Shown in pieces: positions 7,756 to 17,800 of a stretch of 64,000 nt of DNA. This DNA is from an uncultured Collinsella sp. (GTDB taxonomy: Bacteria; Actinomycetota; Coriobacteriia; Coriobacteriales; Coriobacteriaceae): contig UQHO01000002.1 in NCBI GenBank assembly GCA_900540995.1, positions 59,248-123,247 of the forward strand, written 5' to 3'. The notes below the pieces were generated by a model that worked only from the letters and a program-made list of their open reading frames with translations, was not told the origin of the DNA and made no database searches. How positions within the stretch are numbered: position 1 is the stretch's first letter; the number at the start of each line of letters is the position of its first letter. The position numbers and the translations under genes were made by a program.

Positions 7756-8520
7756 ATGATAGGGATCGGGATCGATATCGGGTCTACGGCGGCTAAGGCT
7801 GCTGTGGTCGACGGGGAGGGTTCGGTGGCGTGGACGTGCGTGCGGCCAACCGGGTTTTCCTCGGTCGATGCTTCCGAGCGGCTGCGCGAGGCACTGGCAG
7901 CGGCCGGCTACGACGTGACGGGCGACGATGTTCGCGTGGTCGCGACTGGCTACGGCCGTGTCGCCGTGCCCTATGCGCACAAGGTCGTGACCGAGATCAC
8001 CTGCCACGGCACCGGTGCCGTGCGCCTGTTTGGCGATCACGGCACGGTGATTGACGTGGGCGGCCAGGACACCAAGGTCATTCAGCTTAAAAGTGGCCGC
8101 GTGGCCAAGTTCGCCATGAACGACAAGTGCGCTGCCGGCACGGGGCGCTTTTTGGAGATCATGGCCGACCGCCTAGGCATTTCCCAGCAGCAGATGGCCG
8201 ACCTGGCGCGTTCCGGCGAACCCACCAAGATCAGCAGCATGTGCACGGTGTTTGCCGAAAGCGAGGTTATCAGCCTGATTGGTCGCGGTGAGCCGCGCGA
8301 GAACATTGCGCGTGGCGTGATCGACAGCGTGGTCTCGCGCGTGGCCACTATGGCCGGGCAGGCGACGGGTGCTCCGTACTACCTGACGGGAGGCTTGTGC
8401 GAGAACGCTTACGTTGTGGAGCGGCTGGCGGCGCTGCTGGGGTCGCCGGTCACCACCTCGCCCCAGGCCCGCTTCGCCGGTGCCATCGGCGCGGCGATTC
8501 GCGCACAGGCGCTCAATTAA
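7756..8520 (+). CDS. ATP-dependent activator (acyl-CoA dehydratase activase, BadF/BadG/HgdC family)
   Basis: 254 residues, normal for this homodimeric ASKHA-fold ATPase. It drives electrons from ferredoxin into the double-cubane proteins. The phosphate-binding IGIDIGSTAAKAAV is at residues 4-17 and DVGGQDTKVI at 100-109; Cys125 (NDKCAAGTGRFLE) and Cys163 (SSMCTVFAESE) are the two ligands each subunit gives to the shared [4Fe-4S] cluster. ATG 7756 follows TTGGGAGAGAG. It is the third gene of the cluster and is followed by selD after 70 bases, so double-cubane and selenium genes may share transcripts. Partner choice (copy 1, copy 2 or both) is inferred from neighbourhood. Confidence 0.88.
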   Translation: MIGIGIDIGSTAAKAAVVDGEGSVAWTCVRPTGFSSVDASERLREALAAAGYDVTGDDVRVVATGYGRVAVPYAHKVVTEITCHGTGAVRLFGDHGTVIDVGGQDTKVIQLKSGRVAKFAMNDKCAAGTGRFLEIMADRLGISQQQMADLARSGEPTKISSMCTVFAESEVISLIGRGEPRENIARGVIDSVVSRVATMAGQATGAPYYLTGGLCENAYVVERLAALLGSPVTTSPQARFAGAIGAAIRAQALN

Positions 8521-8590
8521 TGCATCCGCCGTAGGCTCGCATTCATGCGTATACTGGGAGAAAATGATTGACCGATGAGAGGAGGTATCG

Positions 8591-9640
8591 ATGGCTGACG
8601 ATCAGATTAAGCTTACGTCTATGACTGCCGCGAGCGGTTGAGCCGCTAAGTTGGCTCCCGGAGCCCTCGCCCAGGTTCTGGGCGACTTGCCAAATGTGCA
8701 TAACGACAACTTGCTCGTGGGGTTCGATACCTCTGACGATGCGAGCGTCTTCCGCGTAGGGGAGAACCTGGGGCTTGTGCAGTCCATCGACTTCTTCCCG
8801 CCGATGGTCGACGACCCGTTTCTGTTTGGCCAGATTGCCGCGGCCAACTCGCTGTCGGACATCTACGCCATGGGCGGGCGGCCGAGCCATGCCATGAACC
8901 TACTCTGCATACCCAGTTGTCTGGGCATCGAGGTTGCCGGTCAGATTCTGGCGGGCGGCGCCGACAAGTGCGTCGAGGCGGGTTGCTCCATCGCGGGCGG
9001 CCATACCATCAACGACGACGAGCCCAAGTATGGCCTGTCTGTGAGCGGCTTTGTCGCGCTCGACCGCATGCTCGCCAACAGCGGCGCACGCGTGGGCGAT
9101 GTTCTGCTGCTGACCAAGGCGATCGGCTCGGGCATTATCACCACGGCCATTAAGGGCGAGCTCATCGAGCAGGACGAGGCCGCGGCCATGTTTGACTCGA
9201 TGCGCACCCTCAACGAGGCGCCGATTCGTCTGGCCGAGGGGCTCGAACTTCACGGCTGCACCGACATTACGGGCTTTGGCCTGATCGGGCACGCGTGTGA
9301 GATGGCCGAGGGCTCGGGCGTGCAGGTTGAGCTTGCGTCGGGGGCGGTACCGCTCTTTGACCAGGTGCTCGATATGGCGCGTCTGGGCATTATCCCCGCG
9401 GGCTCCTACCGCAACCAGGACTTCTTTGGCCCGCGTGTGGCTGCCGACGAGGACCTGGAGTCGGGTATGCTCGACGCGCTGTACGATCCGCAGACGTCTG
9501 GTGGTTTGCTTATCGCGGCGCCCGCGGCGGATGTGGATGAGCTTGCGCGTCGCCTGGATGCCGAGGGGTGCATCGCCGCCGTTGTCGGGCGCGTGTGCGA
9601 GGCGGAGCCGGGCGGTCCTGCCGTCCGCGTTGTTCGCTAG
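8591..9640 (+). CDS. selD: Selenide, water dikinase SelD, itself a selenoprotein (in-frame UGA = Sec17)
   Basis: 349 residues when the TGA at 8639-8641 is read as selenocysteine. SelD makes selenophosphate from selenide and ATP, the selenium donor for Sec-tRNA and for labile selenium cofactors. The ATG at 8591 follows AGGAGG at 8580-8585; the protein opens MADDQIKLTSMTAASG-Sec-AAKLAPG, with Sec exactly at the catalytic Cys/Sec position of the family and the conserved Lys three residues later. Further motifs are GFDTSDDASVF, VDDPFLFGQIAAANSLSD and GGHTINDDEPKYG. A SECIS-like hairpin lies just downstream, and selA, selB and tRNA-Sec are present in this window, so this is not a broken gene. Gene callers that stop at UGA would wrongly start it near 8651. 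Confidence 0.95.
8639..8690 (+). promoter_or_regulatory. UGA selenocysteine codon and bacterial SECIS candidate in selD
   Basis: After the UGA at 8639-8641, bases 8667-8674 pair perfectly with 8678-8685. The apical GGUUCU (8674-8679) resembles the GGUCU loop bound by SelB and sits about 32 nt after the UGA, inside the usual 16-37 nt window. Read by eye, not folded. Confidence 0.6.
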
Positions 9641-9701
9641 CCCGCACGTTTATGTAACTGTTTATCGTTCTCTAGAACGGTTCTTTCGAAAGGATTTTGC
9701 T

Positions 9702-10328
9702 ATGTCTACCAAAATTGAAGTCAATACCATGGGCGATGCCTGCCCGCTGCCCGTCGTCAAGACGCTTAAGGCACTCAAACAGCTTGATGGCGAGGGTGCC
9801 GTGGTGACCTCGGTCGATAACGAGACCGCCGTCAAGAACATCTCCAAGATGGCGCAGGAGAAGGGCTGCACGGCCTCGGTCGAGAAGATCTCGGACGCCG
9901 AGTGGCACGTGACCGTCACGACCGCCGGTGCCGTGGCCGTTGCGGACCCCGAGCAGGACGGTGCCGCTTTCTGCGACGCCAACGCCGGCAAGGGCAAACT
10001 CGTCATTTCCGTCTACACCGATTGCATGGGCCGTGGCGACGACGAGCTGGGCCACAAGCTCATGAAGGCGTTTATCTTTGCCGTGACGCAGCAGGAGGAA
10101 CTGCCCGCGACCATGCTGTTCTACAACGGCGGCGCCAAGCTCACCGTCGAGGGCTCGCCGGTGCTCGATGACCTGAAGGGCTTGGCGGAGCAGGGTGTCG
10201 AGATTCTCACCTGCGGTACCTGCCTCGACCACTATGGCATTAAAGACCAGCTTGCGGTGGGCGAGGTCACCAACATGTACGTGATCGTGGAGAAGATGGA
10301 GCAGGCCGTGCGCGTCGTGCGCCCGTAG
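9702..10328 (+). CDS. yedF: Selenium metabolism protein YedF (TusA-like plus DsrE-like domains)
   Basis: 208 residues. The N-terminal 75 residues are a TusA/SirA-like domain with GDACPLPVVKTLKAL (CPxP motif at 14-17), the sulfur- or selenium-carrying cysteine of this fold. The C-terminal part (about 98-200) is DsrE-like, with TDCMGRGDDELG and the CGTC motif at 171-174 followed by LDHYG. The combination defines YedF, a protein tied by genome context to selenium trafficking and selenium-dependent molybdenum hydroxylases; its biochemical reaction is not firmly known. ATG 9702 follows GAAAGGA by 7 bases. It lies between selD and a DUF3343 gene in a four-gene selenium set ending in a cysteine desulfurase. 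Confidence 0.9.
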   Translation: MSTKIEVNTMGDACPLPVVKTLKALKQLDGEGAVVTSVDNETAVKNISKMAQEKGCTASVEKISDAEWHVTVTTAGAVAVADPEQDGAAFCDANAGKGKLVISVYTDCMGRGDDELGHKLMKAFIFAVTQQEELPATMLFYNGGAKLTVEGSPVLDDLKGLAEQGVEILTCGTCLDHYGIKDQLAVGEVTNMYVIVEKMEQAVRVVRP

Positions 10329-10347
10329 CGTATTGGTTGGAGTTGCC

Positions 10348-10599
10348 ATGAGGGAGAAGTGCCCGGCGCTTGTCATCACGTTTCCTACCACGGCGGCCGC
10401 CATGGGTTGTGAATCCCTGTGCATCGAGCGCGGTCTTCCCGGGCGGACGATTCCCGTGCCCGGGGAGGTCGCTGCCGGCTGCGGTTTGGCGTGGAAGGCG
10501 TTGCCTGCCGATGAGGAGCTGCTGCGCGGCGAACTCGCCGCGGCGGGCGTTCCCACCGAGGGCTTTACGGTGATCGACATGTGGGAGGTCGTGCGATGA
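10348..10599 (+). CDS. DUF3343 protein, putative Se/S carrier-like, short form
   Basis: 83 residues. DUF3343 proteins are small and are described in the family name as putative selenium/sulfur carriers on the basis of gene neighbourhood. The core pattern is TFPTTAAAMGCESLC, then GLPGRTIPVPGEVAAGCGLAWK; cysteines 21, 25 and 45 are the candidates for chalcogen chemistry. ATG 10348 has GGAG five bases upstream; a TTG at 10333 in frame has none. The stop overlaps the next start (ATGA), implying translational coupling to the cysteine desulfurase. A second, longer DUF3343 gene with a Cys-rich front end is at 51203-51598. Confidence 0.82.
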   Translation: MREKCPALVITFPTTAAAMGCESLCIERGLPGRTIPVPGEVAAGCGLAWKALPADEELLRGELAAAGVPTEGFTVIDMWEVVR

Positions 10600-11738
10600 T
10601 CTACCTGGATAACGCGGCGACGACCATGCACAAGCCGCAGGCGGTCATCGATGCCGTGACGCAAGCGATGTGCTCGCTCGGCAATGCCGGGCGCGGCGCC
10701 ACGTCGGGTGCCCTCGACGCCGCTCGTACCATTCACGGTTGCCGTGCCAAGCTCGCGCGCTTGCTGGGCTGCCCGCGGGCCGACCATGTTTGTTTTACGC
10801 CCAACTCCACTGCGGCGCTCAACACCGTCATCAATGGCGTGGTGCGCCCCGGCGACCGTGTGGTCACAACGGTGCTCGAGCACAACTCCGCGCTACGTCC
10901 GCTCAACCGCTTGGCGGCTGAGCGGGGCGTGACCGTTGAGCATGCCGGTTGCGACGCGAACGGCGTGCTCGACTATGACGAGCTCGAGCGGCTGGTCACG
11001 CCCGGTACGCGTGCCGTGGTGGTGACGCATGCCTCTAATGTGACCGGCAACGCGGTCGACATTGCGCGCGTGGCGGCCTTGGCACATGCCGCGGGTGCGC
11101 TTGTGATCGTCGATGCCTCGCAGTCTGCCGGTACGGCGCATATCGATATGCAGGCCATGGGGCTCGACGTGGTGTGCTTTACCGGCCACAAGGGGCTCAT
11201 GGGCCCGCAGGGCACCGGCGGCCTGGCCGTGGCGGAGGGCGTCGACGTGGCGCCTTGGGCCATGGGCGGCACGGGCGTGCACAGCTTCGATGCGTTGCAG
11301 CCGCTTGAGTGGCCCACGCGGCTCGAGGCGGGCACGCTCAACGGTCACGGCATAGCGGGCCTTTCCGCAGGCCTTGATTTTATCGAGGCACAGGGTGGAG
11401 TTGAAGCGATTGCGACTCACGAACGCGCCCTGGCCGATCGCTTTCTCGCCGGTGTTCGTGAGATTCCGGAAATCAAACTCTACGGTGCCTTCGACCAGTC
11501 AGCACGCTCGGCGATCGTCTCGCTCAACGTGGGCAATATCGATTCGGCCGAGATTTCGGACGCGCTCATGCAGGGGTGGGGGATTGCTACGCGCCCCGGT
11601 GCCCATTGTGCCCCGCTCATGCACTGTGCGCTGGGAACCGAGCGCCAGGGCGTGGTTCGGTTCTCGTTTGGTTACTTCAACACGGCCGAGGAAGTCGACA
11701 TGGCGATTGAGGCTCTGCGCGATTTGAGCTGCGATTAG
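10596..11738 (+). CDS. Cysteine desulfurase-family PLP enzyme (class V aminotransferase fold)
   Basis: 380 residues. It resembles the desulfurase family found with selenium-dependent molybdenum hydroxylases (EF2568 type) more than housekeeping IscS or SufS. It opens MIYLDNAATTMHKP, the PLP-binding lysine is Lys199 in TGHKGLMGPQGTGG, and the likely persulfide or selenide cysteine is Cys338 in RPGAHCAPLMH. Such enzymes take sulfur or selenium from (seleno)cysteine and pass it to a carrier; here the translationally coupled DUF3343 and the nearby YedF are natural acceptors, which is inference. ATG 10596 overlaps the DUF3343 stop, with GGGAGG 7 bases upstream. It ends the selD-yedF-DUF3343-desulfurase set. 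Confidence 0.85.
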   Translation: MIYLDNAATTMHKPQAVIDAVTQAMCSLGNAGRGATSGALDAARTIHGCRAKLARLLGCPRADHVCFTPNSTAALNTVINGVVRPGDRVVTTVLEHNSALRPLNRLAAERGVTVEHAGCDANGVLDYDELERLVTPGTRAVVVTHASNVTGNAVDIARVAALAHAAGALVIVDASQSAGTAHIDMQAMGLDVVCFTGHKGLMGPQGTGGLAVAEGVDVAPWAMGGTGVHSFDALQPLEWPTRLEAGTLNGHGIAGLSAGLDFIEAQGGVEAIATHERALADRFLAGVREIPEIKLYGAFDQSARSAIVSLNVGNIDSAEISDALMQGWGIATRPGAHCAPLMHCALGTERQGVVRFSFGYFNTAEEVDMAIEALRDLSCD

Positions 11739-11775
11739 ACCAACCTTTTGCGCCCTTAGATAAACCGTTTGCGCT

Positions 11776-11860
11776 ACCTTCCCGCATTGTCGCTTATACA
11801 GGGTAATGTGAAATGATGGCCCACACTGGGACTCTGTATCTTTGCGAATTGCGGGAAGGT
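11776..11860 (+). promoter_or_regulatory. Leader hairpin able to hide the ribosome site of the giant surface-protein gene
   Basis: ACCTTCCCGCA (11776-11786) is perfectly complementary to TGCGGGAAGGT (11850-11860), and the latter contains the ribosome site AAGG that serves ATG 11865. Inside the 63-nt loop, ATACAG (11796-11801) can pair with CTGTAT (11834-11839) and a CCCA/TGGG pair sits at the tip. If formed in RNA this would block translation. No promoter could be placed with confidence. Confidence 0.45.
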
Positions 11861-11864
11861 TCCT

Positions 11865-14800
11865 ATGAACAGGATCGCTGCTGCCCTCTATAGGTTTTTA
11901 GTCGTCTATCTTTCGGTCGCGATGGTCGTGACCTCGATACCCCTTGCGCCCAGCACGGCCTATGCCGATGATGCCTCAGCGCTTGCTGTCGAGAACGAGG
12001 CCCAAGAGACCGACTCGGACTCCGATACCGATGCGGTCGATGAATCATCGTCTTCGGACGAAAGCGCTTCATCCACAACTTTCGACCAAACGAATAATAC
12101 GCAGGACGACTCATCCAGCGCGGCATCCGACGCTCCCGGGACGAGCCTGGCGCAGGATCTCGCAGGTGCCGCGACCAACTCCGACACTGCAAAGAGTTTG
12201 GCTACTACGGCGGAACCCTCGTCCGACGACAGCGAAGTCGATCCCCTCGTGTATGAGGACCCAACGGTCTATGAGTACGCCAAGCTAATGCCGAACGGCT
12301 ATGTGTATCCGTGTGATGCTAGCGGAAGCGTTACGGTAGAGATTGATGGAAATGATCCGCACGAGAACTCTGTTGACGGTAAATTGGTAACCAACCTGAT
12401 CGTTGATTTCGGAGCGGATAGGGTCCCTGGATATATTTGTGAGTACTCCTCCAATCTGCGTTCGGTGCGTTTTGAGAACAGCTCTATTTCTTCAATTGGA
12501 CTACACGCCTTTTCTGGGTGCTCCAATCTCGCCGATATCAGCTTTTCCGGTATGACCATTGGGGGCATCGGAACAGAGGCGTTTTCTGGGTGCGGATCGC
12601 TTACGAGCCTGAACATTAATGACGTTGCTACCATCGGCTCTATGGGCGATGCCGCGTTTGCCTGGAGCGGGCTGCGGTCTACGGGTCTCGACAAGGTCGT
12701 TGGTCTCAGTTCGATTCCTGAGAACGCTTATAATGCCTGCAGCGCTCTGACCGATACCGGTCTGGGCGGGAACACATCCATCACGTCAATCGGCGTTAAT
12801 GCGTTCAAAAACTGCTCTCGCCTTGCGACGACGGGACTCGAGAACAATACGACGATCAAGACGCTCCGCGAAGGTTGTTTCTCCGGGACCAATATGAGCG
12901 GCGGGCTGACGCTGCCCCTTTATTCCAAGATCGAGGAGCTGCCGAGTCGTGCGTTCTATGGCTCTAAGCTCGAAACCGTGTACCTTGGATGCGACCATGT
13001 GGTGCTCATTAATTCCACCACGTTCCCCAAGCAAAACATGACTGTCATGGTCCCTGCCAAGATGGTTTCGCAATACGCAAGCGGTCGCCCCAAAGAGGTT
13101 TGGGAGAGTTGCAATGGCAGCCTGCCCGTCCCCGTGGGCAAGATGCTTCAAAAGATTACGGTCTCGCGTGATCCCGACAAGATGGCCTATCGGCAGGGTG
13201 ACACCATTTCGCTCGAGGGCATGAGCGTCACGTTTCAATATCCTCATTCGACGATGGATAGCGACTACGAAGCGCTCATAAAGGACGAACTCGGCGAATA
13301 CCTTACGGCGACCCCCTGCGATGGTGATGTCTTCGACGAGTCGATGGACGGAGAACCCATACAGTTGGTGTATGACGATGGCTACACGCGCCTTGTCGCG
13401 TACAGCAAGGGCAACCTGCAGCAGGCGGCCTACGAGTATGCCAAGCTCATGCCCAACTACTATCTGTATCCGTGCGATGTAAACGGAAATCTTACGGTAG
13501 AAATCGATGGAAACAACCCGCGCGAGAACTCTGTCGATGGTCGAATGGTAACGAATTTGATTGTCGATTACGGGGTTGATGAAGTCGACGCACAGCTCTG
13601 CGCCGACTCTACCAATCTGCGCTCAGTGCGCTTTGAGAATAGCTCCATTTCCAAAATTGGATTGCACGCCTTCTATAACTGCCCGAATCTCACCGATATC
13701 AGCCTTTCCGGTATGACCATCGGCACCATCGGAAAAGAGGCGTTCTATGGCTGCGAGTCGCTTGCGAGCCTGAACATCAGCGAGACTACTACCATTGGCT
13801 CGATGGGCTATGCCGCGTTTGCCGACAGTGGGCTGGTGTCCACGGGGCTCGACAAGGTTGTCGGCCTCACATCGATTCCCGACAGCGCCTACGAAGGCTG
13901 CAAGGCTCTGACCGATACCGGCCTGGACAAGAATACCTCCATTACATCGATTGGCGTTTGCGCGTTCAGGTTCTGCTCGAACCTTGCTACCACCGGGCTC
14001 GAGAGCAACACAACGGTCGAAACGCTTGGCCACACCTGCTTCTACGGCACCGACTTGAACGGCGGGCTGACGCTGCCATATAACTCCAAGATCGAGGAGT
14101 TGCCGGAAAAGGCGTTTTATAGCACCAACCTCGAGACCGTGTTCTTTGGGTGCAACCATGCGGTGCTCATTAATACCGACACGTTCCCCAAGCGCAACAT
14201 GACCGTCATGGTCCCTGCCAAGATGATTCCGAAGTACAGCAAGGGAGAGCCCAAGGCTGTTTGGGAGAGGTGCAACGGCTGCCTGCCCGTCCCGGTGGGC
14301 AAGGTGCTCGAGAACGTTGAGATCTCATGCGACCCCAACAACATGACCTATGAGCCGGGGGACACCATTTCGCTCGAGGGCATGAGCGTCGAGCTCGATT
14401 ACCCGCATTCTGTTTCGATTTGGGACTACGAGGCGCTCATAAAGGAAGAACTGGGTGAGTACCTAACGGCAACTCCCTGTGACGGCGACGTCTTCGACGA
14501 GTCGATGGGCGGACAACCCGTAAAGCTCGTGTATGACGACGGCTATTCACATTTTGAAACCCAGACCAAGGGCACGCTACAGCTTAAGAAGCCTGAGCCG
14601 ACGTCGTTCCAGATCTCCTATGCCCAAACGATCGATAAAGGCGAACGCAAACTGATGGACGGCGTTGAGCTGCCCGATGTTTCCGGCGCGACGACGATCG
14701 ATGCGGGCGCCGAGGTCACGCTCGATGCCGGTGCTTTGGGGATGCTCAACGACAACCTTACCTTTAAGGGCTGGTATGACACCGAGTCCGGCAAGTACAT

Positions 14801-17800
14801 CTCCAAAGAGACGGTTTACACGTTTACGCCGGATAAGGACCTGTCCCTGGAGGCTCGCTTTAAGCTCAAGGACTATGCGGTGCATGTCAACGATGCGCAG
14901 GCGACCGATTCGTCGCAGGACTATGCGCACCTGAGTGTTACCGCTCAAAACTGCTATCGCAATGCCGGCGAGACGGTTGAGGTTTCCGCCGTCACGGATA
15001 ACGCGCTGTTCCTGGGCTGGTATCTGAGTGAGGGCGATGATGCCTACGCCGTGAGCGATCAGCTCGACTTTACCTATACGGTGAACGAGGCGGACGCGAC
15101 TGTGTCCGAGGATAAGAGCGACTCCAAGATCGAGATTACTCCGCGCTACTGTGCCCCGCAGGCGAGCGTGGTCCTGAGCGTGGACGGGGTCGATGAGAAC
15201 GGTCAGCCGCTCGGACAGTTCCTTTCCACCGGTCTGTACGGCATCGGGTCACGCGTAACGGTCGTAGCGGTCCCGTTACCCGGCTATGTGTTTGACTACG
15301 CGACCGATGCCCTCGGCAACGTTGTCTTTACCGGCGACGATGGTCCGTCCTACACGTTTGTGCTCGAGGGAAATGTGCAGTACACCGCACATTTCCGTGA
15401 GGCGACTGGCCCCGACGAGTCACTCGCGGCGCTGAAGGCCGCGCTCATCGCAGCGATTACGGCTGCGGCCGTTCTTGCTACCATGTATGGCTTGGGCGAG
15501 ATTGTCGACCCCATCGCGGCCGATGCGGTGATTGAGATTGGCATGGCCGACAACATTGAGGATGTTGCTGCTGTGGGCACCAAGGTGCTCAAGGAGATCA
15601 AGGACATCATCGACGACCATAAGAAGCCCAAGCCTCATGGCGACCACAAGATCGAAATTATTGCCACCGCGCAGCCCGAGGTTGGCGGCGTTGTTACCGG
15701 AGGCGGTATCCACTATGAGGGGACGGTCGCCACGCTCGAGGCTGTCGCAAATCCCGGCTATCGCTTCGTATGTTGGAAAGAGAACGGCGTCGAGGTCTCG
15801 ACATCTCCTCTCAAGACGATGACGATCACGGACCTGACGCCCGAGGTCGTAAAAATGACAGCCGTCTTTGAGAAAAAAGTCGAGGTCACGGCGGTCGCCG
15901 AAGCCGATGGCATCCAGGCCGATTTTTCGACAGGCTGCACCGCAAGCCCTGTAAAGCAGAGCATTACGCGTGGCGACCAGGCCATGGTCACCGCGAGCGA
16001 GGGCCCCGACTATGCCTTTGTGGGATGGTTCGAGGACGGCGTCGAGGTTTCGCCCGAGCGTACGTATATCTTTAAGGCTGAGGTCGATCGCCATCTGGTT
16101 GCACGTTTCCGCAAGGCGGACAAGACCATTCTGGTAAACACCGATCCCTTCGACAGCGCCGAGGTCCTGTGCGATGGCTTGCCGGTCGTGGACGGCAAGG
16201 TTCGCGCGAAGGATGGAGACATTCTCACGTTTACGGTGCGGCCCAAGGTGCGCCCCGACAATCCGGAGAAGACGTACCGGTTTGTGGAGTGGCGCGAAAC
16301 CGATGCACAGGGCATCACGATTGCCAACAAGCAGGAAGTTTGCGAATACCGCGTTAACGGCAATGCCCGGATCGAGGCCGTGATGGACGGCAGGGATACG
16401 CATACTGTGCGTGCCGAGGCCGACCCGCTCGAGGGCGGCACCGTTACGCTGAAGCGCGGCGAGACTGCCGGCATGGTGCTCGAGGTTCCCGAAGGCGAGC
16501 GCGTGACCGCGGAGGCCACGCCATCCGAGGGCTATATCTTTGACGGTTGGTATCTGAGCAACGGCGGTTCGGATGTTACCTCGACGCTGGTTTCGAGCGA
16601 GCGCTCCTATTCCTTTGAGCCCATTACCGACTGCGTGATCCAAGCAAAGTTTACGCGTGCCTGCAAGGTGGACGTTGTCGTTGAGCCTGCCGCGGCCATG
16701 GCGGGCAAGTATTTGGTGCACGGCGAGGGCTACTGCATGAAGGGCGAGCCTGCCACGCTGAGCATTGAACTCACGGCCGAGGCGAGCAAGCAATTTACCT
16801 TTAAGGGCTGGTACGACGCCAAGACGGATCTGCTTTTAGGTACCGACCCGAGCTACCTTGAGTTCTATCCCGAGGACGTGGAATGTACCGTGCGTGCGGT
16901 GTTTGAGGAAAACACGTATACCGTGGAGGCAAAGGCCAAGAAGACCTTTGTGGAGCGCGGTACGGTCGAGATCGAGGGGCATCCGGGGGCATCTTCGGTT
17001 ACCTGCGGATGCGGCGATACGGTGATACTCAAGGCGAAGCCCAACGACGGCTACCGCTTTGACCATTGGAAGGATGACTCCGGTGAGGAGTACGACACCG
17101 CCGAGCTGGTTGTTAAGGTTACCAAGAGCGATACCTATACCGCGATCTTTACCGACTCAAAGCCCGAGGTCATGGTCACGGCCGATTCGTGGCTCGGCGG
17201 TACCGTGACGTGCAACGGGACCGTGGTGAAGCCTACGACCGATAAGTTCAAGCTGGGGGAGACCCTTACCCTGACGGCCAAGGCCCATCCAGGCTTTTTG
17301 TTCTGGGGTTGGTACGTCAATGGTCGCCTGAAGAGCCTTAAGCACGAGACCTCGTTGGTCGCCAAAGCTCGCGGTAAAACCGGGCACTGCGTTATTACCG
17401 CGGCCTTTGTGCCTATTGATACCGTCTGCGTGCCCCTCGCCGATCCTGCGGAGGGCGGCACCGTCAAGGCGAGCCGAATCCTTGCCGACCGCGGCGCGGA
17501 GGTTGCCCTTAAGGCGACGCCCAATCCCGGTTACGTCTTTACGGGTTGGTATACGGCCGACGGCACGTTTGAGTCTGCCGATGCGGAGTTCACCTGCCAT
17601 CAGGAGCGCACCCATGTGCACGTCGCTCGCTTTATGGCAAAAAGCTATGAAGTCGACGCCACGACGGTAGTCGATTCCGGCACCGGTTCGCTGGTCGAAT
17701 CGAGCGTCGCCGGCTGGGTCGAGGGTACAGGTACCGTTGAGGCGGGGCACGCCGCCACGCTGACCGCGCATGCGCTTTCGGGCTATGCGTTTGAGTATTG

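Noticed and set aside
8591..9640. selD as a pseudogene interrupted by a stop codon
   Set aside because: The stop is a UGA exactly at the catalytic Cys/Sec site, followed by a hairpin, in a genome with selA, selB and tRNA-Sec.
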